Below, one piece after another: positions 42,959 through 53,605 of a DNA stretch of 64,000 nt (positions within the stretch are counted from its first letter, which is position 1; each line of letters starts with the position of its first letter). The notes beneath the pieces are model-generated. The model was not told the DNA's origin. It did no database searches and worked only from the letters and a program-made list of their open reading frames with translations. Origin of the DNA: Ceratobasidium sp. AG-K (taxonomy: Eukaryota > Basidiomycota > Agaricomycetes > Cantharellales > Ceratobasidiaceae). The position numbers and the translations under genes were made by a program. The stretch spans positions 4,960,001-5,024,000 of the forward strand of contig JAWNGF010000002.1 of assembly GCA_037039685.1 (NCBI GenBank), written 5' to 3'.

Positions 42959-45259
42959 ATGGGCCTATTTGTCGGTGTCCTGGGATTCTTCGCGTTCCTT
43001 TGGACTCTCACCACCTCTTATTTTTCCACCGTTGCGACTCTTGCATCTGGTCCTATTATTCTCACTGACGACGCTGAAGCTGGTGCTTTGAACGAGGACG
43101 CCGTCAACTACGAAGATTCCGAGACTCTCTGTGCGATTCCAACGCAATCCACTCTCACTTCTGTGTCGACCAACGTTTCTTCACTCACCACTGTCATTGA
43201 CACCAGTCGTATCCCTGTCACTCTTTCCAACCGCCGCTACCGCACGATGATTTCGATAAACGACACGATGGCTGCCGACCTTTGGCGCAACCATGTAACA
43301 GCTCACTTTGGGTCAGGGCAGTGCTCTTCGCCCTCGGTCACACGCCCAGTCCCTCTCCCTCGCTTCTCCCTATCCAGCGATGATGGAGAGGACGATGTTT
43401 CCGAGCTTGCATACCTCTCTGCAGAGCCTACTCAGGAGAGGTCTGATTCCCCAGCACCCTCGTTCTTTACCGACTCCTGTTGCAGCTCAGATTCCGGCCA
43501 CAGTACGTTTTCGACCACGTTCTCTGAAGAGAGCGAGTGCCATAGCAGCGCTTTCGCCCACCCTTTTGTTGGGTCTCGTCGTTCTGAAACGACCTTCGTA
43601 TTCCCGGCTCCCAAGCTCCCCCACTCGCTGTCGCGCCCCACGCTTACACTCAACCTCAGCGCTCGTTCCACAGAGCTCGAATCTCCCAGTCCAGTCGATT
43701 CCGGTTATGGCTCTCGCCCCATAACTCCTATTTCCGAGAAGGATAACGAAGCCAACGCTGATGCTACCTGGTCTCCGGTCGATGATTCGTCCTCCCTTTC
43801 CGGCGAGAGCGCATCCTCCCATTGCCAGCAGTATGCATACTCTGATGTGAAACGGGGTGTTGTTGATGCCAAGACCGCACAACAACCCGACTTTCAGGGT
43901 CCTGTCACCCCTCAGATAGTTCTTTTTGACGAGGAAGGTCGACTAGTTGAAACAAACTTCGACGAGGTGGGCGATTCATTCTACCTTACCGACGAGGATA
44001 CGGATAGCCCCTACGGCGGGTTTATGCCTATTGTAGAACATAGGAGCTTTGAGGCCGTTGCTCCGGCTCCGCGTGTTGCTACTCATAACAAGACTAGGAG
44101 TTCAGCCACTGGCTCAGTCTTCGACCGCGCCTTTGTTCCATATACCCGCACCCACGTCGTTCCGTCGACCACCGCACCCGTTCACCACAACCGCCATCGC
44201 GCACCCACGTTCGTTTTAGATTGCCTAGGAGAGGAAGAGGAAGAAGAAGAGGAAGAAGGAGAGGTTCCGACTGTGGCTGCCTGGTCGATTCTGGAAGAGG
44301 AGGAGGGATGTGGGGTGGTGGATGTGGAAGTTTCCTGTGTTAAGGCTACCCTGGAAGCGCTCAGTGTGGGCGTTGTTGAAGATGAAGGGATTCACTCCCC
44401 GGTAAGGGCTCCTTATTCATTATCGAATTCTTCAAACTCAATACACATGCAGACGGACTCGTACGCTACCCGTATCGATCTCGTGTTGGATGTCGCTCCT
44501 CGATCTATCGTCTCGGGCCCGACTGCAAAGAATGTCCACCAATTCATTGTTTCCGACCCGGACAGCGATGAAGATGACGAGTGTGAGGCGTGTGGGCTTT
44601 GTTTCACTGCTCCTGATGAGCATTATTCTCGTCTGATGGAAACACTCGAGCGGTCCGAAGTTCAGCCGACCATCGTTTTTGGACTCTTGAAGACCTTGAA
44701 CCGAACTCCCGCGAACCGAGAACTCAACACTTCGTATCACGTGATGGAGCGGGGCCGCGGCTCTCTGCCAGGTGTCGCCTACTGCACCTATGATTGCGAG
44801 CGCGGGTACTGGGCGGAATCTGGAGAGCAATCCGGTATCAACTTCCCCTACGGATGCCCTGCGCATGGTGGGCAAGGCGCCTGTGACGTTGGCGCAATTT
44901 TCCACCAGAGCGCGAATCTGCCCGTTGCGTGTACCGATGGTCCTCTGGTCGATTACGCTGTGTACGCAGCTGAGCTGGTCGGTTTCCCTCCCAAGGTCCA
45001 AATCAAGTCGGACGAAGAGGACCTCGACGACGGTGATCTTGTTCTTCATAGTGCTGAAAAGATGAAGTCCGCTGCGAGCAAACACATTGCTCCCAAAGGT
45101 GGTGCCGGATACGACGATTACATGAGTCGGTTTATGGACGATGTCGATCTCTCGTCCAGCAACTCCCCCGATGCTACCAAGAATGCACCATTTGGCAAAC
45201 TGGGAGGAGCGCTGAAAGAGCTTCGTGGAGCCAGCATGCCGAGGCTGTTGATCACCTGA
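42959..45259 (+). CDS. hypothetical acidic protein with N-terminal hydrophobic helix
   Basis: One long open frame of about 766 residues. The start MGLFVGVLGFFAFLWTLTTS gives a signal anchor or signal peptide. A longer in-frame start exists at 42896. The body is Ser/Asp/Glu-rich with a Glu run near 44228-44262. A Cys-containing block follows: EDDECEACGLCFTAPDEHYS, PGVAYCTYDCERGYWAES and GCPAHGGQGACDVGAIFHQS, which could be a metal-binding fold. I recognise no family. Just past the stop there are two good introns (45271-45321 and about 45496-45549) that link exons in a different frame, AEAVDHLKGGL to EKTESVFRAAFATHF and on to SNMLSKFTR ending at 45579. So the real C-terminus is probably longer and the frame changes near 45230. 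Confidence 0.6.
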   Translation: MGLFVGVLGFFAFLWTLTTSYFSTVATLASGPIILTDDAEAGALNEDAVNYEDSETLCAIPTQSTLTSVSTNVSSLTTVIDTSRIPVTLSNRRYRTMISINDTMAADLWRNHVTAHFGSGQCSSPSVTRPVPLPRFSLSSDDGEDDVSELAYLSAEPTQERSDSPAPSFFTDSCCSSDSGHSTFSTTFSEESECHSSAFAHPFVGSRRSETTFVFPAPKLPHSLSRPTLTLNLSARSTELESPSPVDSGYGSRPITPISEKDNEANADATWSPVDDSSSLSGESASSHCQQYAYSDVKRGVVDAKTAQQPDFQGPVTPQIVLFDEEGRLVETNFDEVGDSFYLTDEDTDSPYGGFMPIVEHRSFEAVAPAPRVATHNKTRSSATGSVFDRAFVPYTRTHVVPSTTAPVHHNRHRAPTFVLDCLGEEEEEEEEEGEVPTVAAWSILEEEEGCGVVDVEVSCVKATLEALSVGVVEDEGIHSPVRAPYSLSNSSNSIHMQTDSYATRIDLVLDVAPRSIVSGPTAKNVHQFIVSDPDSDEDDECEACGLCFTAPDEHYSRLMETLERSEVQPTIVFGLLKTLNRTPANRELNTSYHVMERGRGSLPGVAYCTYDCERGYWAESGEQSGINFPYGCPAHGGQGACDVGAIFHQSANLPVACTDGPLVDYAVYAAELVGFPPKVQIKSDEEDLDDGDLVLHSAEKMKSAASKHIAPKGGAGYDDYMSRFMDDVDLSSSNSPDATKNAPFGKLGGALKELRGASMPRLLIT

Positions 45260-46503
45260 AGGGAGGATTGGTGAGCACTAATGTGTATGAATGCCTGGAC
45301 AGTGGCTAACGCGATTCATAGGAGAAGACAGAGAGCGTGTTCAGAGCGGCGTTTGCAACACATTTCAGACTCAACTCGATGGCCGACAAGTTCGCGCGCG
45401 GGCACAGGTCCCAGCTCTCGAAAGAGAAACTGCCCATTGTCGAGTCCTGCCAGAACGCGAAGGAGACCTCCACTTCCGGCATGAAGACAAAATGGGTAAA
45501 TAACTTGTGGCTGGTATTTAGGAAGCAACACTGACGCGAATCAATTAGTCCAACATGCTCAGCAAGTTCACACGATAGACGAACATGCTTGATCTTATAC
45601 ACCCGCACTGCGATACCCTAGAATTACTGTCATCCACATTAGCATTTTCGTTCACGTACTTACTAGGATCCTTCGGCTTATTCCACATTCGTTTTAAATC
45701 TGCTTCCTCTCGATCCAACTTGGCTTGGCATCGTCCACTCATTTTAACCCACGTTCGTTTAGATAGAGTTGTGTTGTTGGCTATTGATTGTCCAGTCAAG
45801 CTTGCCTTGGTAGCGATCGCATGTCCTGCTTCACACAATCCGTACATTCCATTTCAAGCCTGGTTCGCGGCGTGTACATCGGAATGTATTAGTAGCTGTA
45901 CTTTTAGTTTGCGATTAAATTCATTTATTTAACTTTCAATCTCACACGAACGGGCAAAGGAATCGCGAGTAGTGTATTCATGGTACGATGGGTAGATGTA
46001 CAGACATCGAGCAACGCATCAAGAAACAGTAAAGGACATGAAAGAGAGATGATATCCCCGCCTATCAAAACGCGTCCCAAGTAGAGTATGCTCTGGGTAG
46101 CGATCTGCAAGACGAAAGCAACAGAAAGTTCGTCGCTATGGCCGACTAGTTTAACACCAAGCCCATGAAAATGACTAGGCATGGTGTAGATATGTTCGGC
46201 GAGAAATATTCAATTATTTTAAGTCGCGCGCATTTCCTTAGTTTTGGTGGCATAGTTGTTGAAGTCGACGATCACCCCAACTCCAGTCCTGCCTGAAAAA
46301 GTTTCGAATCTTTAAGCGCGAGCATCTCAGGGTCTCAGGGGCCGATTCGGAAACGAGGCTTTAGCGCTTGAGCCAAGGGCCGCGCGTCACGCATCCAACG
46401 AACTTACCACTAGGAGCTTGTCGTACAAACTTGTTGATCGACATCTTGTCCTTGACGTGGATAGACGAGAGCCAAAAGCAAATCCCAGTAAAAACATTCT
46501 ACT
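45260..46503. other. intergenic with probable tail exons and small ORFs
   Basis: 1.2 kb. The first 320 bp hold likely downstream exons of the preceding gene (45322-45495 and 45550-45579). Beyond them two minus-strand frames occur. One at 45545-45847 contains a charged stretch KLDREEADLKRMWNKPKDPS that looks protein-like. One at 45925-46182 is hydrophobic. I cannot connect either to a promoter or family. The last 300 bp are the NPL4 promoter and leader. Confidence 0.3.
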
Positions 46504-48843
46504 ATGGTTAGCAATTGTACACTTCCGCTCATTCGGGAGTCTTGTCCTAACTCCCCGCCACTGGTAGCTCATTCGCGTCAGGTCAAAGGATGGTAACTTC
46601 AGGATTGAGATGCCAAATGATGGCACTGGAGACCAGCTTATCGAAAAGGTAAGTATTGCGTCTGTCCTTGCCTCGCCAATGATATACGTAACTGAAACAA
46701 GGATATTCTAGATCAATGCAATCACCGTGAATGCAGACCCGAGCTCTTTACAGATATCAAACAGCCCTAATAGCGGTAACATGCCTATTAGTGCTCTCAA
46801 GGGACGTGGTTTGAAGAGTTTAGGGCTCAAGTACGTCTATTCTCAATTTGGCGCATCCCATTCCCTACTTATCACCCTAACAGCCATGGCGATCTCTTGT
46901 TTTTAACCTATGCCGTACAAGACGTGGGAGCCAGTGAGCCAGAAGCACCTGCAGTACCTGCGCCGTCACAGTCGAGCCCATCCCAACCCACAACGACAGC
47001 GCGACGACAGCCAGAGCCTTGGGAAACGGTAGTTGAAGATCCAGTGGATCAGTATTGGCGTTCTCAGGATGGCAAGATTCTCCGTCAACGCGATGCCAAC
47101 TTTTGCCGACACGGCTCCAACGCAATGTGTGATTACTGTATGCCACTTGAGGTGAGCTACATCGTCAGATATTATTGATCCGATATTCATAGCTTGGATT
47201 AGCCGTACGATCCCAAGTATCATGCAGAGAACAAGATCAAACATCTCTCCTTCCACGCCTACCTGCGCAAACTTACGCCCCCAGCCTCCTCCAACTCTTC
47301 TAGTGCACACCTACCCCCGCTTTCTCCCATCTCCTACCGAGTAGCCGATCCCTGTCCACGCGGCAATCACCCGCCTTGGCCAGGAGGAATCTGCTCTGCC
47401 TGTCAGCCCAGCGCGATTACACTACAACAGCAACCTTTCCGGACTATCGATCATCTTGAATTTGCCTCGCCTGGGATTGTAGATACTTTCTTGCGACCAT
47501 GGCGTCTAACGGGGAGGCAGAGGTTTGGTTGGATGCTCGGGCGATTCGCGCCTCACGAGCTTGTACCAATGGGTATCAAGGCCGTGGTTGAGGCGATCTT
47601 TGAACCTCCACAGGAAGGAGACGTAGACGGACTTACGGTCGAGGAAGGACACGTGTGGGACGTCGAACAGGATGTTAAGGAGTTCGCTTCGTCGTGTGGG
47701 AGTACTGGCGGGCTGCAAGTCGTTGGAATGGTCTGGACAGATCTCACACCAGACCCGGAGAACCGTAGTAAATCGATCTGCAAGCGACACGCGGGGTCAT
47801 ACTTTCTCAGCGCACAGGAGACGCTGTTTGCGGCTGCAGTACAAAGCAAACACCCACTCGCGACCAAGGCAAGCCCATCAGGAACATTTGGGAGCCGACT
47901 GGTTACTGCTGTGTTGAGTGCAGACAAAGATGGGGCGGTCGCTGTCGAGGCGTACATGGCGAGTGAGCAGGCGGTAGCGATGGTTGAATCAGACATGGTC
48001 GAGGCCAGTGTAGACCCGGGTGTAGTTCGAGTCCAGGAGGAGGGACCAGGGCGGTATGTTCCCGAAGTGTTTTACCGGTATCGAAACGAGTATGGGAGGG
48101 ACGTCCAAAAGAGTGCAAGGCCTGCGTTTCCAGTGGAGTATCTGCTAATCAATGTGAGTTATGTCCAGCACGTCAAGAGGGAGGTCGTGCTGACAATAAG
48201 TTGCCTAGGTTACACACGGGTTCCCTATCAATCCATCGCCGGTGTTTAGGTCGAATACGTTTGCGGTCGAGAACAGGTCGTTACGCGAGCCTCAAGAGTT
48301 TTCGACTATTTTACGGGACTTGAATCGGCTGGGTGCGACGGACCTTCGAGAGGCGAGTACGGTGCTGAAAGTGATGGATTACCTGTCCGACTTTCACCTA
48401 CTACTGTTCTTGCCCTCTACGGGCATCCTTGGAGAGGCGAGTTCGCCTCGCATGTGGTGAAATGCCCAGTCTAACTTTTACCCAGCGCGAATTCAAGAAT
48501 CTGGTCAAAGCCGTAACTTCTCCCGACGATCAGAGGCTGAAGTTAATGGAGGGCGTCATGAACTCGGGTGGGTGGCAAACCCTCATGACTATTGTCCAAG
48601 AGAATGCTCGTAAGTACAACTTTAAATACTTCAAATGGATACTGACATTGTTCTCGACCAGCATCAGCACAGACGGCGGGTGGTCCCCGCGCGGACTCGC
48701 CATTTGAGATTCCTCCGGAGCTGCGGGAAGACTCGATGGCTGGCGTAGAGCAAACTGGGGGCCGCACTTGTCCCCATTGCACATTTGTGAACGAGCCTGG
48801 CGTGACCGACTGCGAAGTATGTGGACTTCCGTTGAATGGATAG
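46504..48843 (+). CDS. NPL4: NPL4, Cdc48/p97 cofactor
   Basis: Npl4 pairs with Ufd1 to deliver ubiquitylated substrates to Cdc48. About eight exons. The first coding exon is only the ATG (46504-46506), followed by a 61-nt intron and LIRVRSKDGNFRIEMPNDG, the N-terminal ubiquitin-like (UBX-like) domain. Next are the zf-NPL4 blocks (RHGSNAMCDYCMPLE, HLSFHAYLRKL, DPCPRGNHPPWPGGICSAC), then the inactive MPN domain (FASPGIVDTFLRPWRLTGRQ; RFGWMLGRFAPHELVPMGIK). YLSDFHLLLFLPSTGILGE continues to REFKNLVKAVTSPDDQRLK only through a GC-AG intron (48437-48485). The end carries an NZF-type finger, TCPHCTFVNEPGVTDCEVC, with the ubiquitin-binding Thr-Phe but without the usual Trp. Confidence 0.92.
48437..48485 (+). 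other. NPL4: GC-AG intron in NPL4
   Basis: The donor reads CTTGGAGAG|GCGAGTTCG and the acceptor TTACCCAG|CGCGAATTC, 49 nt apart, with a CTAAC branch site at 48471-48475. Splicing keeps the frame from STGILGE to REFKNLVKA. Without it the upstream frame stops at TGA within 25 codons. Confidence 0.75.
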
Positions 48844-48936
48844 AGGTAGTATAAACAATAATCAAAATGAAATGGGATGCAATAATTTACACATGATGAA
48901 CAATGCAAACAAGAAAGCAAGTGCGAGTGCAAGGTT

Positions 48937-49653
48937 TCAGGTCCGTGGCTCGAGGCCCAAAAGCTGGTGGATATGGGGTCGTTTTGCGTCGACGTAACGC
49001 ATGAGAATCTTCCACCCGACCCAGGTAAAGACCCAACGCGCAAACGCGAGAACGGCAAGGAAGAGTGCCACATGGACGGTCGCCATTGCTACAGTATATC
49101 GATCTGGAGGGGCTTCTCGACGAATAATACGTAAAAGCTTGGTCGTCCAGTGGGCAGTATGTGTACTCAGAACAGAAACAAGCCGCCGAGCCTGGGAACG
49201 CCAAGAATATGAGACAAGAACTGAACAACTTGTGCTAGCACATACTTTTTCGTGTCCGTCTACGAACCTCGCATGAGCCACCTGGGTTTCATGAGTGAGT
49301 GCGGGAATATGTGTACGGGCTTGGACGGCCCTGTCCTGTGCATGGGCTAGCCTCTCAGATATGAGTGGGAGTGACTTGAGCTTTGCTGCCTCAATTCGTG
49401 CAACTTGGGACTAGGATAAAGTGAGACAATTTGGCTAGGTTCACTCCGATTAATCAAACGTACGTTTAGCTGATCCCGCGTGTTCCGAAGGTCTGCGGAA
49501 AGGAATGCAGTTCGCTCAATTTCGGACCGAAGCGAACTCTACACAATTAAGATAAGTGCGTTTATAGCATTTGAGAATGATCACCTCTAGTTCCGCTAGG
49601 CGAGTCTCGTACTGGATGCATTGCCGGGCGAGAGACGCGACTCGGGCGTCCAT
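48937..49653 (-). CDS. small coiled-coil membrane protein, unknown function
   Basis: About five exons, some 190 residues. It starts MDARVASLARQCIQYETRL, then SSLRSEIERTAFLSADLRNT and SQVARIEAAKLKSLPLISER, a heptad-like coiled coil, then HIPALTHETQVAHARFVDGH and ARRLVSVLSTHTAHWTTKLL. One transmembrane helix follows near the C-terminus (VHVALFLAVLAFARWVFTWV), with a short tail ending LGLEPRT. A tail-anchored topology with a cytosolic coiled coil is likely. I do not recognise the family. Three CACGTG sites lie 47-80 bp upstream of the ATG. Confidence 0.65.
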
Positions 49654-49699
49654 TTTTGGCTGTCGTAGTTGCCACTTGGGCGTCAGACACCGAATCCGT

Positions 49700-49733
49700 C
49701 ACGTGGAAGTGTCTCACGTGGATGGCTCACGTG
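49700..49733 (-). promoter_or_regulatory. cluster of three CACGTG boxes
   Basis: CACGTG occurs at 49700-49705, 49715-49720 and 49728-49733, each preceded by T (TCACGTG). They lie 47 to 80 bp upstream of the ATG at 49653 and about 455 bp from the divergent GH15 ATG. Such palindromes are bound by bHLH/bZIP proteins of the Cbf1/Pho4/USF type in fungi. Regulation of the coiled-coil gene is inferred from distance. Confidence 0.6.
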
Positions 49734-50187
49734 CTGATTCAGGGGCCCTGTGGCGATCCCAAGGCTGGAATCTGTGACTGCAAAGTGTAAAGTAATGACA
49801 TCACCCAGTCACCAGTGAGCCAAAGGGATCATGCATCGGGAACATCCAAATGACTGCAGCTGGATTGTGGCGCAAATAAAAGGCGCATACACCCAACAAG
49901 TGTGACCTCTTCAGTGATAAAATCGCATCATACGGGATAGACGCGCGTGTTGCGGCGCCACGGTCATCGGAAGAAGACGCCGCTATGTGCGTTGTGACCG
50001 CCATTTGTCGATCAATGCCGCTCGTAACTCACTTGCCTCCAACTCTCCCACACTCCTTTTTCGGCTTCCGGCTTATAAGCCCCACACTCCGTCCCCGGTC
50101 TTGACACCATCTGCGAGTTCTCCTCGATTCCCCCACAACGACGACACCGCGCTTCACCCTTGATCTAATTAACCTATTAACACCAGC
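49734..50187. other. divergent promoter region upstream of GH15 gene
   Basis: 454 bp remaining between the CACGTG cluster and the GH15 start. A TATA box is described separately. A short minus-strand frame at 49801-50004 has no family. A CT/C-rich stretch precedes the ATG. Confidence 0.4.
50073..50079 (+). promoter_or_regulatory. TATA box of GH15 gene
   Basis: TTATAAG in a GC-rich surrounding (cggcttataagccccac), 109 bp upstream of the ATG at 50188 and followed by C-rich sequence with several possible start sites. Confidence 0.4.
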
Positions 50188-53100
50188 ATGATAAGCACAG
50201 GAAAGTACGACCAGGAAGATCGCGGCTATGTCGACATTCAGGACCACGCGCTGTATGTCAAGTTCATGCAGCATCTTGGCCTTGACTTAAGTGTATTTTA
50301 GTATCGGGAATATGCGCACTGCCGCCTTGGTACAACTCGCCATTCAACTCCACTACACTATCTAACTCGCGCATTTCTAGATTTCGATTGACGGATCAGT
50401 CGAGTCTTACTGTGTCCCGCACTTTGATTCTCCCTCCGTTTTTGCCCGCATTCTTGACAAGGACAAGGTACGTTACTCCGATCTAACCTTGATTCGAATC
50501 TCACGCCCTTGTGCAGGGCGGTCACTTTTCCATCAAGCCCAAAATCAAGCATTCTTCCAAGCAAGCCTATTTACCAAGTTCCAACGTAAGTTTTACATAG
50601 CTCTCTACTTGTTCCATCAGTCTCGCTGATGTTCGAATACCCTAGGTTTTGGCGACCAAGTGGGTAACATTCTGACTTGCACCGACAACTACTTATTCCC
50701 ACCTTAGGTTCCTCGCCGAGCAAGGTGTTGCTCAAGTGACCGGTAGGCCAGTTTTACTTACTAATCCAGATGGAAATTTATGGCTCTTCCAGACTTCCTT
50801 CCTCGCCAATCTGCGACGGGTGCGGCGGCCAATAAGCCGTTGTTATTCTGGCTCGTACGCCGCGTTGAAGTTATTCGTGGTCGCGTTCCCATTCGAGTGG
50901 AGTGCTGCCCAGCTTTCGATTATGCTAGGGCCGCGCACGAGACTCAGGTGCGATAATAAGCTAATACGAAGACAACAAACTAACCTGTTGTGTAGTTTGT
51001 AAACGATGATTCTCAAGCGCCAGGACATCAGCAAGAAAAGGTCGTGTTCCGCTCTCGTGACCTTACTCTCGACCTGCGTTATGTCGTCGATACCGCTTCA
51101 GATCTTGGTGTCGCCAAGCCCGACGTGAAGCTGCGTCCTTTGGATCTCCGATCAAAAGGGCATAAGGTGAGCCGTGATCCTTCCAACTAGAGCTTGTCTA
51201 ACCAAGTCTATAATAGGGCGTTGGTGCATGCATCGATTTGGATCTTGAGGAAGGGCAAGTTGTCACTTTCCTCCTGCGAACCCCTCCAAAGCAACAGGGG
51301 GAACATTCCAAGCCCACCGAAGAACAGGCGAAGGCGCTTGGTTTATCGAAAGATATGCTCGTTGAAGGCGCGAGCAAGCTTCGTTCTAAAGACGACCCCG
51401 TGCTCACTACCGTATGTCACATACTGTTAGCCTCCGCAGCATTGGTTTAACACCTGCTCTTATGTAGAGTCTTGTCAATAGCCTGCTAGCCGATACAACT
51501 GCCTTCTGGCAGGCTTGGATTTCCAAATCGACATACCGCGGCTCATGGCGGGAAGCCGTCCACCGCTCAGCGCTTGCGCTCAAACTACTCATTTTTGAAC
51601 CAACGGGTGCTATTGTGGCCAGCCCTACGTTTTCGTTACCTGAGCACATTGGTGGCACCCGTAACTGGGATTACCGGTTCTCGTGGATTCGTGACTCAAG
51701 TTTCACCCTGTATGCCCTGATTCGGTTGGGTTTCACTGATGAGGCAAATGGTAAATTAATTTCTGCGCCTTTTGTATACTTGACTAACAGAACGACCTTA
51801 ATCTTCCAGCGTATATGGATTTCATTTTCCGCAGGCTCCAACAAAGGGTATAGGACAAATGTTTATACAATATATCGTGTGTAGGACTAATGTGTTTCTG
51901 TTGTAGAACCCAGACGGCTCTCTCAATATCATGCAAGTCTCTCCCTTTGGTTTTAAATCGCGGTAATTACCGGCGACAGCAGACTATTTTACTGATTCCC
52001 CTGACTTGTTTTTGCCTGCTACCCACACTTCTATACCTATAGGTATTCGATTCATGGTAAGACCCCACTGAGTGTTTACCTTTATTATCTCTCACCTTGG
52101 GGTATTTTGTAGGTACTACGGAATTGGAAGAGATTGAACTCACGCACCTGGACGGGCACAAGGGTTCTAAGCCTGGTACGTCTCGATCCGCCATAACCTA
52201 AAGTGTGTGTATTAAACTATTGTTGCAACAGTTCGGATCGGAAATGGTGCTTCGACCCACTTGCAACTAGATATTTACGGTGAGCCGAATCACTGTAGCC
52301 GTTTATATGCGCATATACTTAACGTTTTATCCTAGGGGAGCTACTTGTACGCAGAATGTGTTTCCCACTAATCAACCAATACTAAAGATAAATTACAGGA
52401 TTGCATCTATCTTGGTCAAAAATTCGGCAAGCCCCTAAGCTGGGAACTTTGGAAAGCCGTGCGCGAGCTCGTCGATTATGCTGTGGCAAACTATGATCAA
52501 CCTGATTTGTCGATTTGGGAAGTGCGGAACCACCAGCGTAATTTTACTTACAGCAAGGTGAAGCGGAACTTGGTCAAACTTCGTATTCATGTGTTGAACG
52601 GGTCGTGCACAGATCATGCTCTGGGTTGCAATGGATCGTGGGCTGCGACTTGCTGGTGAGTTCGTTTTATATATCAATGTACCAGGAGCTCAAAGGCGAC
52701 ATAGAAAAGCGTTCGCTTCCCTGCCCAAACCGCCAAAAATGGCTCGAGACTCGCGATAAACTGTGAGTATCTTGCGGCGCTTACCATCCAAAAACGGATT
52801 CTAAAACACGCTTCATAGTTACGAGGAAATTATGGAACGTGCTTGGAACCCCGAAAAGGGATTTTTCGCCCAGTCTTATGAAGACCTGAATGTGTTGGAT
52901 TCTGCAGTACTAGTAATGCCATTGGTGTTCTTCATCCATGGTATGCCGGACCTTTTACGCCGTAGTGGATCATATTGATGGAAGGTTATATCTAGGCACG
53001 GACAATCGATTCGTCAGCACACTGAACAGCATCCTTCGATCACCTGAACGTGGCGGTCTCGTCACAAATAACCTTGTTTTCCGGTACGACACAACACAGA

Positions 53101-53605
53101 CCGACGACGGGGTAGGCGGTGAAGAAGGAGGTGCGTACATTTATCCCGAAACCTGCGCCCATTTGCTCACAGGTGGGTTGTAGCCTTCTCACTGTGCACT
53201 CTTTGGGCCGTAGAAGCCCTCACACGCTGTGGAGCATACGACAAGAAGATGCTACAACGCGCTGTGACGATGTTCGAAGACTTTTTGGGATGTGGGTACT
53301 ATTATCAGAGTTAGATATGCAGCCATTAACGAGCTCTGAATTATAGATGGCAATCACTGTGGGCTTTGGTCGGAGGAAATCAGCCCTGCGGGTGAAGGTC
53401 TCGGCAACGCCGTTCAAGGGTTCACGGTATGTGGCGAATGGTTGAGTGTAGCCCGCTTGAGCTAATGTGTTCATCGATTTCCTCTAGCACGTTACTCTGA
53501 TTTCCGCTGTAAGTCACGTATATGCGCAAGTTATGGGCACAGCTGATGCTTCGGTATTTTATCTAGGCGTATAACCTCTCTCGTACTCTTGGACAACTTC
53601 ATTAA
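50188..53605 (+). CDS. GH15 glycosidase (glucoamylase/trehalase-like), intron-rich
   Basis: Intracellular GH15-type alpha-glucosidase or trehalase; no signal peptide. About 17 introns. It starts [20 protein letters not shown], then [20 protein letters not shown], the typical N-terminal domain of bacterial-type GH15 enzymes (SIDWLC-like block). The (alpha/alpha)6 barrel follows: [76 protein letters not shown] (catalytic acid region) and [20 protein letters not shown] (catalytic base Glu), ending [12 protein letters not shown]. It includes 14-nt (52043-52056) and 11-nt (52336-52346) microexons and a GC-AG intron at 51933-52042. The substrate (trehalose, dextran or glycogen fragments) is not determinable here. 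Confidence 0.85.
51933..52042 (+). other. GC-AG intron in GH15 gene
   Basis: The donor reads AATATCAT|GCAAGTCTC and the acceptor CCTATAG|GTATTCG, 110 nt apart. It gives SLNIMYSIHGTTELEE, the conserved family block. Using the GT three bases downstream of the GC donor shifts the phase and destroys that block. Confidence 0.75.

Noticed and set aside
44228..44262. Purine-rich GAGGAA repeat as a microsatellite or regulatory tract
   Set aside because: It encodes an in-frame Glu run in the acidic protein; no evidence for another role.
48429..48480. Frameshift in NPL4 after STGILGE
   Set aside because: Explained by a 49-nt GC-AG intron with a good CTAAC branch site, which restores the frame without any indel.
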